A DNA stretch of 64,000 nt, taken from the NCBI GenBank assembly GCA_020633555.1, contig JACKDL010000007.1, forward strand, positions 161,243 through 225,242, written 5' to 3'. Source of the DNA: Myxococcales bacterium (GTDB taxonomy: Bacteria; Myxococcota_A; Bradymonadia; UBA7976; UBA1532). Below the pieces are notes generated by a model. The model saw nothing but the letters and a program-made list of their open reading frames with translations, had not been told where the DNA came from and ran no database searches. Shown piece after piece: positions 1 to 7,820 of this stretch. The number at the start of each line of letters is the position of its first letter. Within the stretch, counting starts at the first letter, position 1. The translations under genes were made by a program, and so were the position numbers.

Positions 1-1
1 C

Positions 2-946
2 GTGGCGCCCGTAATGGCCTGCCCCGAGGACCAGCGTTGCGCGGTGGTGGCGGGCGAGGCGGCCTGCCACCCCGCGCCGCCGGGCGATCGGTGCGGGGCC
101 CCCATCGCCCTGGCGGTGGCGGATCAGATCATCGAAGGCGATCTGGTGGCGGGCGGCTTCGGCGCCTTTGCCCAGGGCTCGTGCGCGGGCCGCGGCCCGG
201 AGGTGGTCTACGGCTTCACCCTGGACCGCCCCCGCCCCTTCACCGCCACGGTCACGGGCTTCGACACGGTGCTGCACCTGCGGCGCGGCTGCGACGACTT
301 CGAGGTGGCCTGCGTGGACGACAGCGATCCGCCGGGGGATCGGGGCTCGCAGATCCAGGCCGACCTTGCGCCGGGGGTCTACCAGCTCTTCGTCGACAGC
401 TACAGCGCCGGCGGCGCCTACACCCTCGAGGTGGCCTTCGGCGAGAGCCCCTGCGAGCCGGTGGCCTGTGTGCCGGGCGAGGCTCGCTGCGTGGACGACG
501 GGGTGCAGGGCTGCGCCCCCGCCGAGGGGGACGGGTGCCCGGCGTGGGGCGAGCCGGTGCCCTGCGGTCGGGCGGCTTGTGTGGATGGCGTCTGTGTGGC
601 CGAGGCCGACCTGGGCCCGCCCGATCAGGGTGACGCCGACCGGGGGCTCGATCAGGCGGCGGCGGACGCGACGCCCGCCGATCAGGCGCAGCCCGACGCC
701 GCGCCGTCCGAGGGCACGCTGGATCAGGCCCTGGCCGACGTGGGCGCCGACGCCGGAAAGCCCGACGCGACGGTGGGTGACCTTGGTCTGGCCGATGGCG
801 CCGCCTTGGACCGCGGTGTAGCGGACGCGGGCGCCCGCGCTCAGGGCGGTGGCGGCGGCTGCCGCGCCGTCGGCGGCGGCGTCCAGGGGGGCGTCTGGGC
901 GCTCCTGCTGCTGGCGCTGCGGCGCCGTCGCGGCACCGGCCGGTAA
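2..946 (+). CDS. 5'-truncated secreted protein with PPC-like domain and MYXO-CTERM-like tail
   Basis: The reading frame is open to the left edge, so the GTG at position 2 is probably internal and the true start and signal peptide lie outside the window. The visible 314 residues begin in a Cys-rich stretch. A PPC-like beta domain follows at about residues 60-145 (FDTVLHLRRGC, then SQIQADLAPGVYQLFVDSYS). Next come a second Cys-rich segment (150-200) and a long acidic Asp-Gln/Asp-Ala linker (200-280). The end has Gly-rich GGGGGC, a hydrophobic WALLLLAL stretch and an Arg cluster RRRR. That end matches the layout of MYXO-CTERM sorting tails (Cys, transmembrane helix, basic cluster), which are known to be processed for surface display in myxobacteria. 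The function is unknown; surface location is inferred from the tail. Confidence 0.8.
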   Translation: MAPVMACPEDQRCAVVAGEAACHPAPPGDRCGAPIALAVADQIIEGDLVAGGFGAFAQGSCAGRGPEVVYGFTLDRPRPFTATVTGFDTVLHLRRGCDDFEVACVDDSDPPGDRGSQIQADLAPGVYQLFVDSYSAGGAYTLEVAFGESPCEPVACVPGEARCVDDGVQGCAPAEGDGCPAWGEPVPCGRAACVDGVCVAEADLGPPDQGDADRGLDQAAADATPADQAQPDAAPSEGTLDQALADVGADAGKPDATVGDLGLADGAALDRGVADAGARAQGGGGGCRAVGGGVQGGVWALLLLALRRRRGTGR

Positions 947-976
947 CGGAACTCCAGAAAACACAAGCCTTTTCGC

Positions 977-992
977 TGGCACGCTTCTTTCA
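977..992 (+). promoter_or_regulatory. candidate sigma-54 promoter
   Basis: CTGGCACG (from 976) is an exact -24 element. It is followed after four bases by TTTCA where TTGCA/T is expected, so the -12 GC dinucleotide reads TC. The predicted transcript would start near 1003, just upstream of the lipoprotein gene at 1030. The -12 mismatch makes this tentative. Confidence 0.3.
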
Positions 993-1001
993 GGATCCTG
1001 C

Positions 1002-1020
1002 CCCCACGACTCATGTGGGG
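1002..1020 (+). promoter_or_regulatory. hairpin covering part of a ribosome binding site
   Basis: CCCCAC pairs with GTGGGG across a seven-base loop. The right arm supplies the first part of the GGGGAGG ribosome binding site (1017-1023) for the ATG at 1030, so folding would partly hide the site. It could also serve as a weak terminator for the gene ending at 946, but no T tract follows. Confidence 0.35.
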
Positions 1021-1029
1021 AGGCGCGCC

Positions 1030-2994
1030 ATGCGACTCAGCCGGCACTGCATCGGGGCCCTGGCGGCCCTGCTGACCCTGGGCCTGTGGGCCTGCGACAG
1101 CGACGACGACGGGGGCGTGAGCGCCGATCAGGGCGCCTCGGTGGACGGCAGCGCCGGCGCCGGGGGCGGCCAAGGCGGCGCAGGGGGCGAAGCCGGCGCA
1201 GGCGGTCAGGGTGGCGCGGGCGGTCAGGGCGGCGCAGGTGGTCAGGGTGGCGCGGGCGGCCAGGCCGGTGCGGGCGGATCCGCAGGCTCGGGCGGCGTGC
1301 CGGGCGAGTGCGCCGTGGCGGCCGACTGCCTGGGCCACCCGTGGAACATCCGCTGCCTGGGGCGCTGGGCTTGCGAGAACACTGTGTGCATCGAGCACTG
1401 CGACGAGGACTGCGGCGACCGGCGCTGCGAGCCCGCCCTGGGCGAGAGCCCGGCCTCGTGCCCGGTGGACTGCACCGACCAGTGCGTGCGCGACGCCGAC
1501 TGCCCGCCGGCCACCCGCTGTGATCCGTGCGCCCGATCCTCGTGCCCGGAGTGCGACGACTGCCTGGCCGGCTGCGCGGTCCACCCGTGCCCGACGGAAC
1601 CCGAGCCCGCCTGCGACGCGGCGCGCCCCGACTGCGCCGCCGGCGCGGTGGCGGTGGTGCAGGGCGGCTGCTGGGTCTGCGTGGGCCTGGACGACTGCCA
1701 GCCGGTCGATCCGCCCGCCTGCCTGGGGGCGGGCGAGGGTGGCGCGGTGGTGCCGGGGGCCCTGCCGTGCTGTGCGGGGCTGAGCCCCATCGGCTGTGAC
1801 GCCCCGGACGCCGAGGGGGTCTGCCCCGGGGGCTGTGACGGCGCGTTCGTTTGCGCGGCGTGCGGCGACGGCGCCTGCGGGCCCGGTGAGAACCCCTGCA
1901 ACTGCCCGGCGGACTGCGCCGCCCCCGATCCCAACTGCGTGGCCGAGGGCGGCAACGTGCCTGTGGTGCCCGACGCGCCGCAGTGCTGCCCCGGGCTGAC
2001 CCCCGTAGCCTGTGGCGGCCCGGGGGCCGACGGGCAGTGCGAGCCGTGTGTGGGCGCCAGCGTCTGCGTCGCCTGCGGCGACGGGGTGTGCGGGGTGGGT
2101 GAGAACCAGTGCAACTGCCCGCGCGACTGCCCGGCCCAGGCCATGTGCGTGGAAGAGGGCGGCGCGGTGCCGGTGATCCCCAACGCGCCGGAGTGCTGCG
2201 CGGGCCTGACGCCCATCGGCTGCGATCGGCCCGACGCCGACGGCCGCTGCCAGGGCGGCTGCGTGGGCGCCAGCGTCTGCGCCGCCTGCGGTGACGGGCG
2301 CTGCGGCGCGGGCGAGAACGCCTGCAACTGCCCCATGGACTGCGCCCAGAGCTCGCCTGACTGTGCGGCCCAGGCGGGCTATTGCGCGCACTGGATGGAC
2401 GACTGCGCGCCCGGCTTCGAGAGCGGCTTCGCCGCCGACTGCCCCCTGGGCCGCAGCGGCCAGTGCTGCGTGCCCGCGCAAGCGTTCCGGTACTACCTGA
2501 CCTGCGGCGACCCCGTGTGCCGCGGCCACACCCCCCGCGACGGGGTGCCGCCCTGCGACGGCCAGCGCCCCGGCGAGGTGTGTGCCGACCCCGGCGCGCT
2601 GTGCGATCCCATCGACGCCTGCAACGCGCTGGTGGTGTGCGCCGATGAGGATCCGCGGGCGGGGCCGTGCCCCATCAGCAAGGCCGAGTTCAAGCAGGAG
2701 ATCGCCTACCTGGGGCCGGCCGAGGTGGCCGCGGCGGCCACGGCGGTGCGCCAGATCAAGCTGGCCACCTGGCGCTACAAGGCCGCGCCCGCGGACCGGC
2801 CCTCGCTGGGCTTCATCATCGACGACCACCCCCACCCGGCAGCGGTGCAGCCGGACGGGCGGCACGTGGACCTGTACGGCTACACCAGCCTGACCGTGGC
2901 CGCCGTGCAGGCCCAGGCCGCGCAGATCGAGCGGCTGCAAGAGCAGCTCGACCGGCTGGAGCAGCGCCTGAACGCCTGCGAGCGGGGCCGCTGA
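1030..2994 (+). CDS. Cys-rich lipoprotein with C-terminal S74-type chaperone-like domain
   Basis: The 654-residue protein starts at the ATG behind GGGGAGG. A lipoprotein signal ends at LGLWAC, then an acidic/Gly linker with GGQGGA repeats follows (about 40-95). The middle carries three units of about 70 residues, each built from a CCxGLxPIxCD-like segment and a CGDGxCGxGENxCNCPxDC motif (ending near residues 296, 367 and 438). The last 105 residues, from about 549, run FKQEIAYLGP, IKLATWRYK, LGFIIDDHP, VDLYGYTSLTVAAVQ and then a coiled coil to the end. This order matches the intramolecular chaperone of endosialidase and tail spikes (Peptidase_S74), which helps trimerise fibrous proteins. I infer a trimeric surface fibre or stalk anchored by lipid. 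Whether the catalytic Ser/Lys dyad for self-cleavage is present is unclear. Confidence 0.8.
   Translation: MRLSRHCIGALAALLTLGLWACDSDDDGGVSADQGASVDGSAGAGGGQGGAGGEAGAGGQGGAGGQGGAGGQGGAGGQAGAGGSAGSGGVPGECAVAADCLGHPWNIRCLGRWACENTVCIEHCDEDCGDRRCEPALGESPASCPVDCTDQCVRDADCPPATRCDPCARSSCPECDDCLAGCAVHPCPTEPEPACDAARPDCAAGAVAVVQGGCWVCVGLDDCQPVDPPACLGAGEGGAVVPGALPCCAGLSPIGCDAPDAEGVCPGGCDGAFVCAACGDGACGPGENPCNCPADCAAPDPNCVAEGGNVPVVPDAPQCCPGLTPVACGGPGADGQCEPCVGASVCVACGDGVCGVGENQCNCPRDCPAQAMCVEEGGAVPVIPNAPECCAGLTPIGCDRPDADGRCQGGCVGASVCAACGDGRCGAGENACNCPMDCAQSSPDCAAQAGYCAHWMDDCAPGFESGFAADCPLGRSGQCCVPAQAFRYYLTCGDPVCRGHTPRDGVPPCDGQRPGEVCADPGALCDPIDACNALVVCADEDPRAGPCPISKAEFKQEIAYLGPAEVAAAATAVRQIKLATWRYKAAPADRPSLGFIIDDHPHPAAVQPDGRHVDLYGYTSLTVAAVQAQAAQIERLQEQLDRLEQRLNACERGR
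1201..1272 (+). repeat. 18-base tandem repeat encoding GGQGGA
   Basis: Four consecutive 18-base units (ggcggtcagggtggcgcg and variants) encode Gly-Gly-Gln-Gly-Gly-Ala in the flexible linker just after the lipoprotein signal. Copy number could vary by slippage without shifting frame. Confidence 0.8.
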
Positions 2995-3035
2995 GCCGTC
3001 GCGCGCGTCAGGTGGCCCTGCGGCGTCGCACGGGG

Positions 3036-3041
3036 TAGACT
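3036..3041 (+). promoter_or_regulatory. possible -10 element
   Basis: TAGACT lies 30 bases upstream of the aminopeptidase start and resembles a sigma-70 -10 box. The sequence 17 bases upstream (around 3013) is a poor -35, so this is weak. Confidence 0.25.
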
Positions 3042-3070
3042 CGGGCGCCCACGTTGCCCCGGAGGCGCCG

Positions 3071-4432
3071 ATGGAGCTGCCCGCCGAGACTCTGCGCGAC
3101 GCCTGCGTCGCTCGCCGCTCCAACCTCGCCGCCCGCCTGGGCGGCGTGACGGCGGTGATCCCCGCGGGCCGGCCGGTGCCGCGGAATTATCCGGCGAACC
3201 CCCACTGGCCGTTCCGGGCCTCCAGCCACTTCCTGTACCTGGTGGGCGCCTCCATCGAAGACGCGGTGCTGGTGGTGCACCGGGGCGAGAGCACCCTGTG
3301 CCTGCCTCAGGCCACGGCCGAGGACGCGCTGTGGCACGGGGCGCCGCCGAGCATGAGCCACCTGGCCCATGGGCTGGGGCTGGGCGTCGCGCCCCTGGCC
3401 GAGCTGCCGGCGCTGCTGAAGGGCCGCACGGTGGGCGCGCTGCCGCCGCCCGACGCCCAGGGGCAGGCGGCCCTGGAGGCGTTGGGGCCGCGGGCCGCCG
3501 ACGCCCAGGTCGCCGACGCCATCATCGACCTGAGGCTGCGCCATGACGCCGCGGCGGTGGGCGGCTTGGAGCGGGCCGCCGAGGCCACCGTGGCCGCCCA
3601 CCGGGTGGGCATGGCCGCCACCCGCCCGGGCATCCCCGCGTGGCAGGTGGTGGGCGCCATGATGGCCGATCTGGCCCACCGCGGCATGGGCACCAGCTAC
3701 CCGCCCATCGTCAGCCCCCGCGGCGAGGTGCTGCACAACCACGCCCACCACGACGTGCTGGCCGCCGGCGATCTGCTGCTGGCCGACGTGGGCGCCGAGA
3801 CGCGCGGCGGCTGGGCGGGCGACGTGACCCGCACCTGGCCGGTGAGCGGCCGCTTCAGCAAGAGCCAGCAGGCCATCTACGAGGTGGTGCTGGCGGCCCA
3901 GGCGGCCTGCATCGCCGAGTGCCGGCCCGGCACCCGCTACCGGCACATCCACCTGACCGCGGCGCGGGTCATCGCGCAGGGGCTGAAGGACCTGGGGATC
4001 CTGCGGGGCGACGTGGACGGGCTGGTGGCCGACGACGTGCACGCCCTGTTCTTCCCCCACGGCATCGGGCACCTGATCGGGCTGGACGTGCACGACATGG
4101 AGGATCTGGGGGACCGCGCCGGCTACGCGCCGGGGCGCACCCGCAGTGACCGCTTCGGGCTGGGCTACTTGCGGCTGGACCGCGACCTCGAGCCGGGCAT
4201 GGCCGTCACCATCGAGCCGGGCTTCTACCAGGTGCCCGCCCTGCTCGAGGATCCGACGCGGACGGCGAAGGCGGGCGACCGGCTGGTGCGCAGCCGGCTG
4301 GCGGAGTTCGCCGACGTGCGCGGCATCCGCATTGAAGACGATGTGCTGATCACCTCGGGCGGGCCGAGGGTGCTGACCGAGGCGGCGCCGAAGACGGTGG
4401 CCGAGGTCGAGGCCGCGGTGGGCCGCGGCTGA
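3071..4432 (+). CDS. pepP: Xaa-Pro aminopeptidase (M24B)
   Basis: This metalloprotease removes an N-terminal residue that precedes proline and is expected in the cytoplasm. The 453 residues comprise an aminopeptidase P N-terminal domain (about 1-160, with ASSHFLYLVGA) and a pita-bread catalytic domain. The expected metal ligands are visible: D239 and D251 (ADVGAE, AGDVTRTWP), H334 (HGIGHLIGLDVHD), E382 (TIEPGFY) and E422 (IRIEDDVLIT). Length and motif order fit the family well. The ATG follows GGAGGCG. It stands alone, 76 bases after the lipoprotein gene and 90 before the OmpA gene. Calling it aminopeptidase P rather than prolidase rests on the N-terminal domain type. Confidence 0.93.
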   Translation: MELPAETLRDACVARRSNLAARLGGVTAVIPAGRPVPRNYPANPHWPFRASSHFLYLVGASIEDAVLVVHRGESTLCLPQATAEDALWHGAPPSMSHLAHGLGLGVAPLAELPALLKGRTVGALPPPDAQGQAALEALGPRAADAQVADAIIDLRLRHDAAAVGGLERAAEATVAAHRVGMAATRPGIPAWQVVGAMMADLAHRGMGTSYPPIVSPRGEVLHNHAHHDVLAAGDLLLADVGAETRGGWAGDVTRTWPVSGRFSKSQQAIYEVVLAAQAACIAECRPGTRYRHIHLTAARVIAQGLKDLGILRGDVDGLVADDVHALFFPHGIGHLIGLDVHDMEDLGDRAGYAPGRTRSDRFGLGYLRLDRDLEPGMAVTIEPGFYQVPALLEDPTRTAKAGDRLVRSRLAEFADVRGIRIEDDVLITSGGPRVLTEAAPKTVAEVEAAVGRG

Positions 4433-4522
4433 GCGAGAAGATCTGCGCGTGGGGTGACTTCCCGCGCGCCCACGGGTCAAGGGAGCGCGACGACCAGGAC
4501 TCGACGCGCTGGAGGAGCAGAC

Positions 4523-5965
4523 ATGAAGTTCAAGACGGCGATCGCCGCAGCGACCCTGGCCAGCGTGGTCGGGGCGGGCCCGGCCTGGGCCGATGACGAG
4601 GCCAAGGCCGCGGGCGGCCAGTGGCCGGCCTGGCACGTGGGTGTGTCGCTGGGTGGGCACCTGGTGATCACCGATTGGGGCTCGGCGACGGCCAACGAGG
4701 ACACCGGGCTGTATGAGTCGGCCGACCACTCGTTCATCGGGCGGCTGCGGTTCGGCGGCCAGTTCTCGGATCTGGTGGGCATCGAGGCCTCGGTGGGCTA
4801 CCTGCCCATCTCGGCGGCCGGCGAAGACCACACGGCCCTCGAGTACGATCTGGGCGTGTTGCTGTTCTTCAGCAACGGCACCTGGCGGCCCTTCTTCGGC
4901 GTGGGCGCCGGCGTGTACCACTTCCCCGACGGCGAGATGCGCGATCCCATCGGGGACACCCGCTTCGCCACCATCAAGGACGAGTCGGACATCGACCCCA
5001 TGCTCTGGTACGGCCTGGGTCTGCGGGCGATGGCCACCGACTGGTTCGCCGTGCGCGGCGACATCCGCCACATCTACACCGACGGCCTGGAGCCCGACGG
5101 CCCCAGCATCGCCAGCAACTTCGAGGTGTCGCTGGGCGTGGACTTCCTGTTCGGGGGGGGCGAGCCGCCCCCGCCGCCCCCGGCCGACAAGGACGGCGAC
5201 GGCGTGCCCGACGCGGACGACAAGTGCGTCGATCAGCCGGGCGACAAGGCCAACGCGGGCTGCCCGGGCGACAAGGACGGCGACGGCATCATCGACGCCG
5301 AGGACAAGTGCCCCGACGACAAGGGCACCCAGAGCCTGGCGGGCTGCCCCGACAGCGACGGCGACGGCATCATCGACGACGAGGATCAGTGCCCCGACGT
5401 GGCCGGCACCGCCGAGCTGAAGGGCTGCAGCGACAAGGACGGCGACGGCGTCCTGGACCACGAGGACCGCTGCCCCGAGAAGAAGGGCAAGGCCCAGTGG
5501 AAGGGCTGCGGCGACATGGACGGCGACGAGGTGCCCGATCCCGACGACCTGTGCCCGAAGGTGCAGGGCCCGAAGGATCGCAAGGGCTGCCCGCCCCCGC
5601 CCAAGGAGATCCAGGAGAAGTTCTCGGGCAGCATCGAGGGCATCTTCTTCGAGACCGGCAGCGCCGAGCTGAAGGCCGAGTCGAACAAGATCCTCGATGA
5701 GGCCGCTGAGGTGATGAACAAGTTCGGCGATCTGAAGCTGGAGATCGACGGGCACACCGACGACGTGGGCAAGGATGACGCCAACCTGAAGCTCAGCCAG
5801 GACCGCGCCGACGCCGTGAAGCAGGCGCTGACCGAACGCGGTGTGAAGGCCGATCGGATGAAGGCCACCGGCTTCGGTGAGACCAAGCCCGCCATGAAGG
5901 GCACCTCGAAGAAGGCCCGCGCCAAGAACCGGCGGATCGAGTTCAAGATCGTCCAGCCGGACTGA
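4523..5965 (+). CDS. OmpA-family outer membrane protein with thrombospondin type-3 repeats
   Basis: The start is the ATG behind GGAGGAG; a longer frame upstream would add a non-signal leader. The 480-residue protein has a signal peptide (ending near AWADDE), an N-terminal beta-barrel-like domain (about 30-210), an acidic PPPPPP hinge, five or so calcium-binding type-3 repeats of the DKDGDGVPDADDKC kind (about 218-360), and a C-terminal OmpA peptidoglycan-binding domain (IFFETGSAELK, LEIDGHTDDVG, NRRIEFKI). The known role of this architecture is to link the outer membrane to peptidoglycan. A strong hairpin follows the stop. Its own promoter probably lies in the 90-base gap upstream, where I recognise no clear element. 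Confidence 0.92.
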   Translation: MKFKTAIAAATLASVVGAGPAWADDEAKAAGGQWPAWHVGVSLGGHLVITDWGSATANEDTGLYESADHSFIGRLRFGGQFSDLVGIEASVGYLPISAAGEDHTALEYDLGVLLFFSNGTWRPFFGVGAGVYHFPDGEMRDPIGDTRFATIKDESDIDPMLWYGLGLRAMATDWFAVRGDIRHIYTDGLEPDGPSIASNFEVSLGVDFLFGGGEPPPPPPADKDGDGVPDADDKCVDQPGDKANAGCPGDKDGDGIIDAEDKCPDDKGTQSLAGCPDSDGDGIIDDEDQCPDVAGTAELKGCSDKDGDGVLDHEDRCPEKKGKAQWKGCGDMDGDEVPDPDDLCPKVQGPKDRKGCPPPPKEIQEKFSGSIEGIFFETGSAELKAESNKILDEAAEVMNKFGDLKLEIDGHTDDVGKDDANLKLSQDRADAVKQALTERGVKADRMKATGFGETKPAMKGTSKKARAKNRRIEFKIVQPD

Positions 5966-5974
5966 TGTTCCCTT

Positions 5975-6001
5975 CGCGGGCGGCGCCAGTGACCGCCCGC
6001 G
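5975..6001. terminator. hairpin between convergent genes
   Basis: CGCGGGCGG and CCGCCCGCG form a nine-base-pair stem with a nine-base loop between the stops of the OmpA gene and the converging GGDEF gene. There is no T tract, as is common in very GC-rich genomes, and it could serve both strands. Confidence 0.6.
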
Positions 6002-6031
6002 CGCCCCCCCCTCACCACCGTGCGTCGGCCG

Positions 6032-7036
6032 TCAGTCCTCGGGGGGCGGGCTGGCGTAGACGCTCTTGAAGGCCTCGTCGGTGTCGACCGGCGTGTCCTG
6101 CCCGACCACCTGGCCGCGCGCGTGGTCCTTCGCCTGGTACAGCGCGCGATCGGCCCGTCGCAGGGGGGCGTCCACGCCGTAGTCGTCGGCGCGCGCCATC
6201 GTGAACCCCATGGACAAGGTCACCGGGCAGCACAGCGCCGCCTGCGCCAGCGCCGCCATGACCCGTGCATGGAAGCGCTCGGGGGTCTGGGGATCGTCGC
6301 CTTCGAGGAGCAGGGCGAACTCGTCGCCACCCAGGCGCGCCACGAAGTCCTCGGCGCGGATCTCTGCCGCGAGGGCTCGGCCGACCTCGCGCAGCACCCC
6401 ATCACCGGCGGCGTGCCCCCCGTTGTCGTTGATGGCCTTGAGGGCGTCGACGTCGAGCAACGCCACGAAGAAGGGATGCGGCCGCCGCCGGGCCCGCGCC
6501 TGACGGCCGACGAGCTGCTCGGTGAACGCGCGCCGGTTCGGCAGCCCCGTGAGCTCATCGGTCATGGCTTGCCGGCGCAGGGCCTCGGTGAGGGCCTGCG
6601 CGCGGTGCTCGGCGGCGATCTGCTCGCCGACGGGGAATCCCGTGCCGATCAGGAGTCGACAGGCGCCGCTGTCATCGAACAGGGGCAGCAAGTGCGTGCG
6701 CCAGATCTCGGAGCCTGAGGGCAGGTGCAGCGTCTCGACGTAGGTGATCTGCGCGCGCTCGGCGGCGGCGTGCCCGTAGTTGGTGGAGAGATCGGCCAGC
6801 AGCTCGGGGGGGGCCCAGGTGGAGATGGGCACGCCCACGAACGCCTGGAGGCCGGTCATGTCGGCGTGACGTCGGTTGAGCCCGGCCAGCTCCCAGTCGC
6901 CGTCGGGCAGAGGGCGGATGGCAAAAGCCGCGCCCGGCACGAGCTCGATCAGGCGCTGGGGATCCGCCAGCAGCCCCGGATGATCTGGTGGTAGCGGGTC
7001 GCTCGGGGACAGGGTCTGGTAGGTGCGCGCAGCCAT
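6032..7036 (-). CDS. PAS-GGDEF diguanylate cyclase
   Basis: This enzyme would make cyclic di-GMP from two GTP. The 334-residue soluble protein has an N-terminal PAS sensor (about 30-155: LIELVPGAAFAI, GLQAFVGVPIS) and a GGDEF domain (about 175-320). The active-site signature GGDEF is intact at residues 236-240. An RxxD inhibitory site (RAED) sits five residues before it, so product inhibition is expected. There is no transmembrane segment or signal peptide, so it senses a cytoplasmic cue through PAS. It is downstream of the exbD-like gene on the same strand, but a strong hairpin separates them. Confidence 0.93.
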   Translation of the reverse strand: MAARTYQTLSPSDPLPPDHPGLLADPQRLIELVPGAAFAIRPLPDGDWELAGLNRRHADMTGLQAFVGVPISTWAPPELLADLSTNYGHAAAERAQITYVETLHLPSGSEIWRTHLLPLFDDSGACRLLIGTGFPVGEQIAAEHRAQALTEALRRQAMTDELTGLPNRRAFTEQLVGRQARARRRPHPFFVALLDVDALKAINDNGGHAAGDGVLREVGRALAAEIRAEDFVARLGGDEFALLLEGDDPQTPERFHARVMAALAQAALCCPVTLSMGFTMARADDYGVDAPLRRADRALYQAKDHARGQVVGQDTPVDTDEAFKSVYASPPPED

Positions 7037-7056
7037 GGCCGTCCTCGGCCCGTCAA

Positions 7057-7082
7057 ATGCCCCATCGGCGGCCGCGGGGCAT
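7057..7082 (-). promoter_or_regulatory. inverted repeat upstream of the GGDEF gene
   Basis: ATGCCCC and GGGGCAT form perfect seven-base arms 12 bases apart, in the 79-base gap just before the diguanylate cyclase start. The spacing suits a dimeric repressor site, but no regulator is identified. Confidence 0.3.
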
Positions 7083-7091
7083 GCACGAAGG

Positions 7092-7115
7092 CCGGGGGTC
7101 GGTGCTGACCCCCGG
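7092..7115 (-). terminator. hairpin after the exbD-like gene
   Basis: CCGGGGGTC and GACCCCCGG form a nine-base-pair stem with a six-base loop that directly abuts the stop codon of the exbD-like gene. It probably ends that transcript before the GGDEF gene. Confidence 0.6.
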
Positions 7116-7673
7116 TCAGTGGGTCACCGCCAGGGTGACCGCGGGCATGAGCGGCTCGGGCGCGCCCTCCGGCCCGACCCGGCGGGTGGCCGTCCGCAGG
7201 CTGGCGCGATCGGGGTAGTCATCCTCGGTCAGGCGGTGCTGGGCCAGGTCCATCACCGTGATGATGTGGTGGTACGGCAGGCCCGGCGCGGCGCTCAGGG
7301 TGAAGCCAGTGGTGCCCGGGAACTCGGCCTTCAGGGCGGTGAGCGCCCCATACAGCTTGGGGTGATCGTAGCCGCCGTCGCCGGCCCGCAGGATGCGCGG
7401 GCCGGGCGCGGCCTGGGCCGCCAGCGCCTCGGCGACCCCATCGCCGGTGAGGGTGAAGCCGTCGGCGTCCACCGCCACATGCAGCATCAGGCCGGGCTGG
7501 GCGGGCACGCCGTCGCAGCCGAAGCTGCAGATCTTCGGGGCCTGGGTCTCGACGACGCCCACCTTCGTCAGGGCGGCGCCGGCGAGCACCATGGGGATCA
7601 GGCAGACCACCAGGTTCATCAGCGGCACGAGGTTCAGGCCGTCGTCGACGGCAGGGGCAGCGGTGCGAGCCAT
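7116..7673 (-). CDS. ExbD/TolR-like protein with Asn at the usual channel Asp
   Basis: The 185-residue protein has a short cytoplasmic N-terminus, one membrane helix (about 15-40) and a periplasmic domain, as in ExbD/TolR proteins that couple proton flow to energising outer-membrane or motility machines. In that family the helix carries a proton-binding Asp in a PxxD context. Here the aligned motif is PLMNLVVCLIP with Asn at residue 20. The periplasmic part keeps the usual pattern (ALTALKAEFPGTTGFTLSA), and Cys occurs in KICSFGCDG. No ExbB/TolQ gene is adjacent in the window. It may be a divergent subunit that works with another ExbD. Family assignment is good; the functional reading of N20 is inference. 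Confidence 0.75.
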   Translation of the reverse strand: MARTAAPAVDDGLNLVPLMNLVVCLIPMVLAGAALTKVGVVETQAPKICSFGCDGVPAQPGLMLHVAVDADGFTLTGDGVAEALAAQAAPGPRILRAGDGGYDHPKLYGALTALKAEFPGTTGFTLSAAPGLPYHHIITVMDLAQHRLTEDDYPDRASLRTATRRVGPEGAPEPLMPAVTLAVTH

Positions 7674-7820
7674 GGGGGCCTCCGGGGTTGGGTGTGGGGT
7701 TCGACCGCGGGCGCGGGCCAAGGTTCCCAGCCAGGGCCCCTGTCCCCTGGGACCCGGGGGGCATCGCCCAATCCGCAGGGGCCGTTGCTGGGCTTTGGCT
7801 CCACGGAAGGAGACTGGGAG

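Noticed and set aside
841..3123. Minus-strand open frame of 760 codons
   Set aside because: It overlaps two lipoprotein genes and the aminopeptidase start on the other strand and reads as Ala/Arg/Gly-rich shadow.
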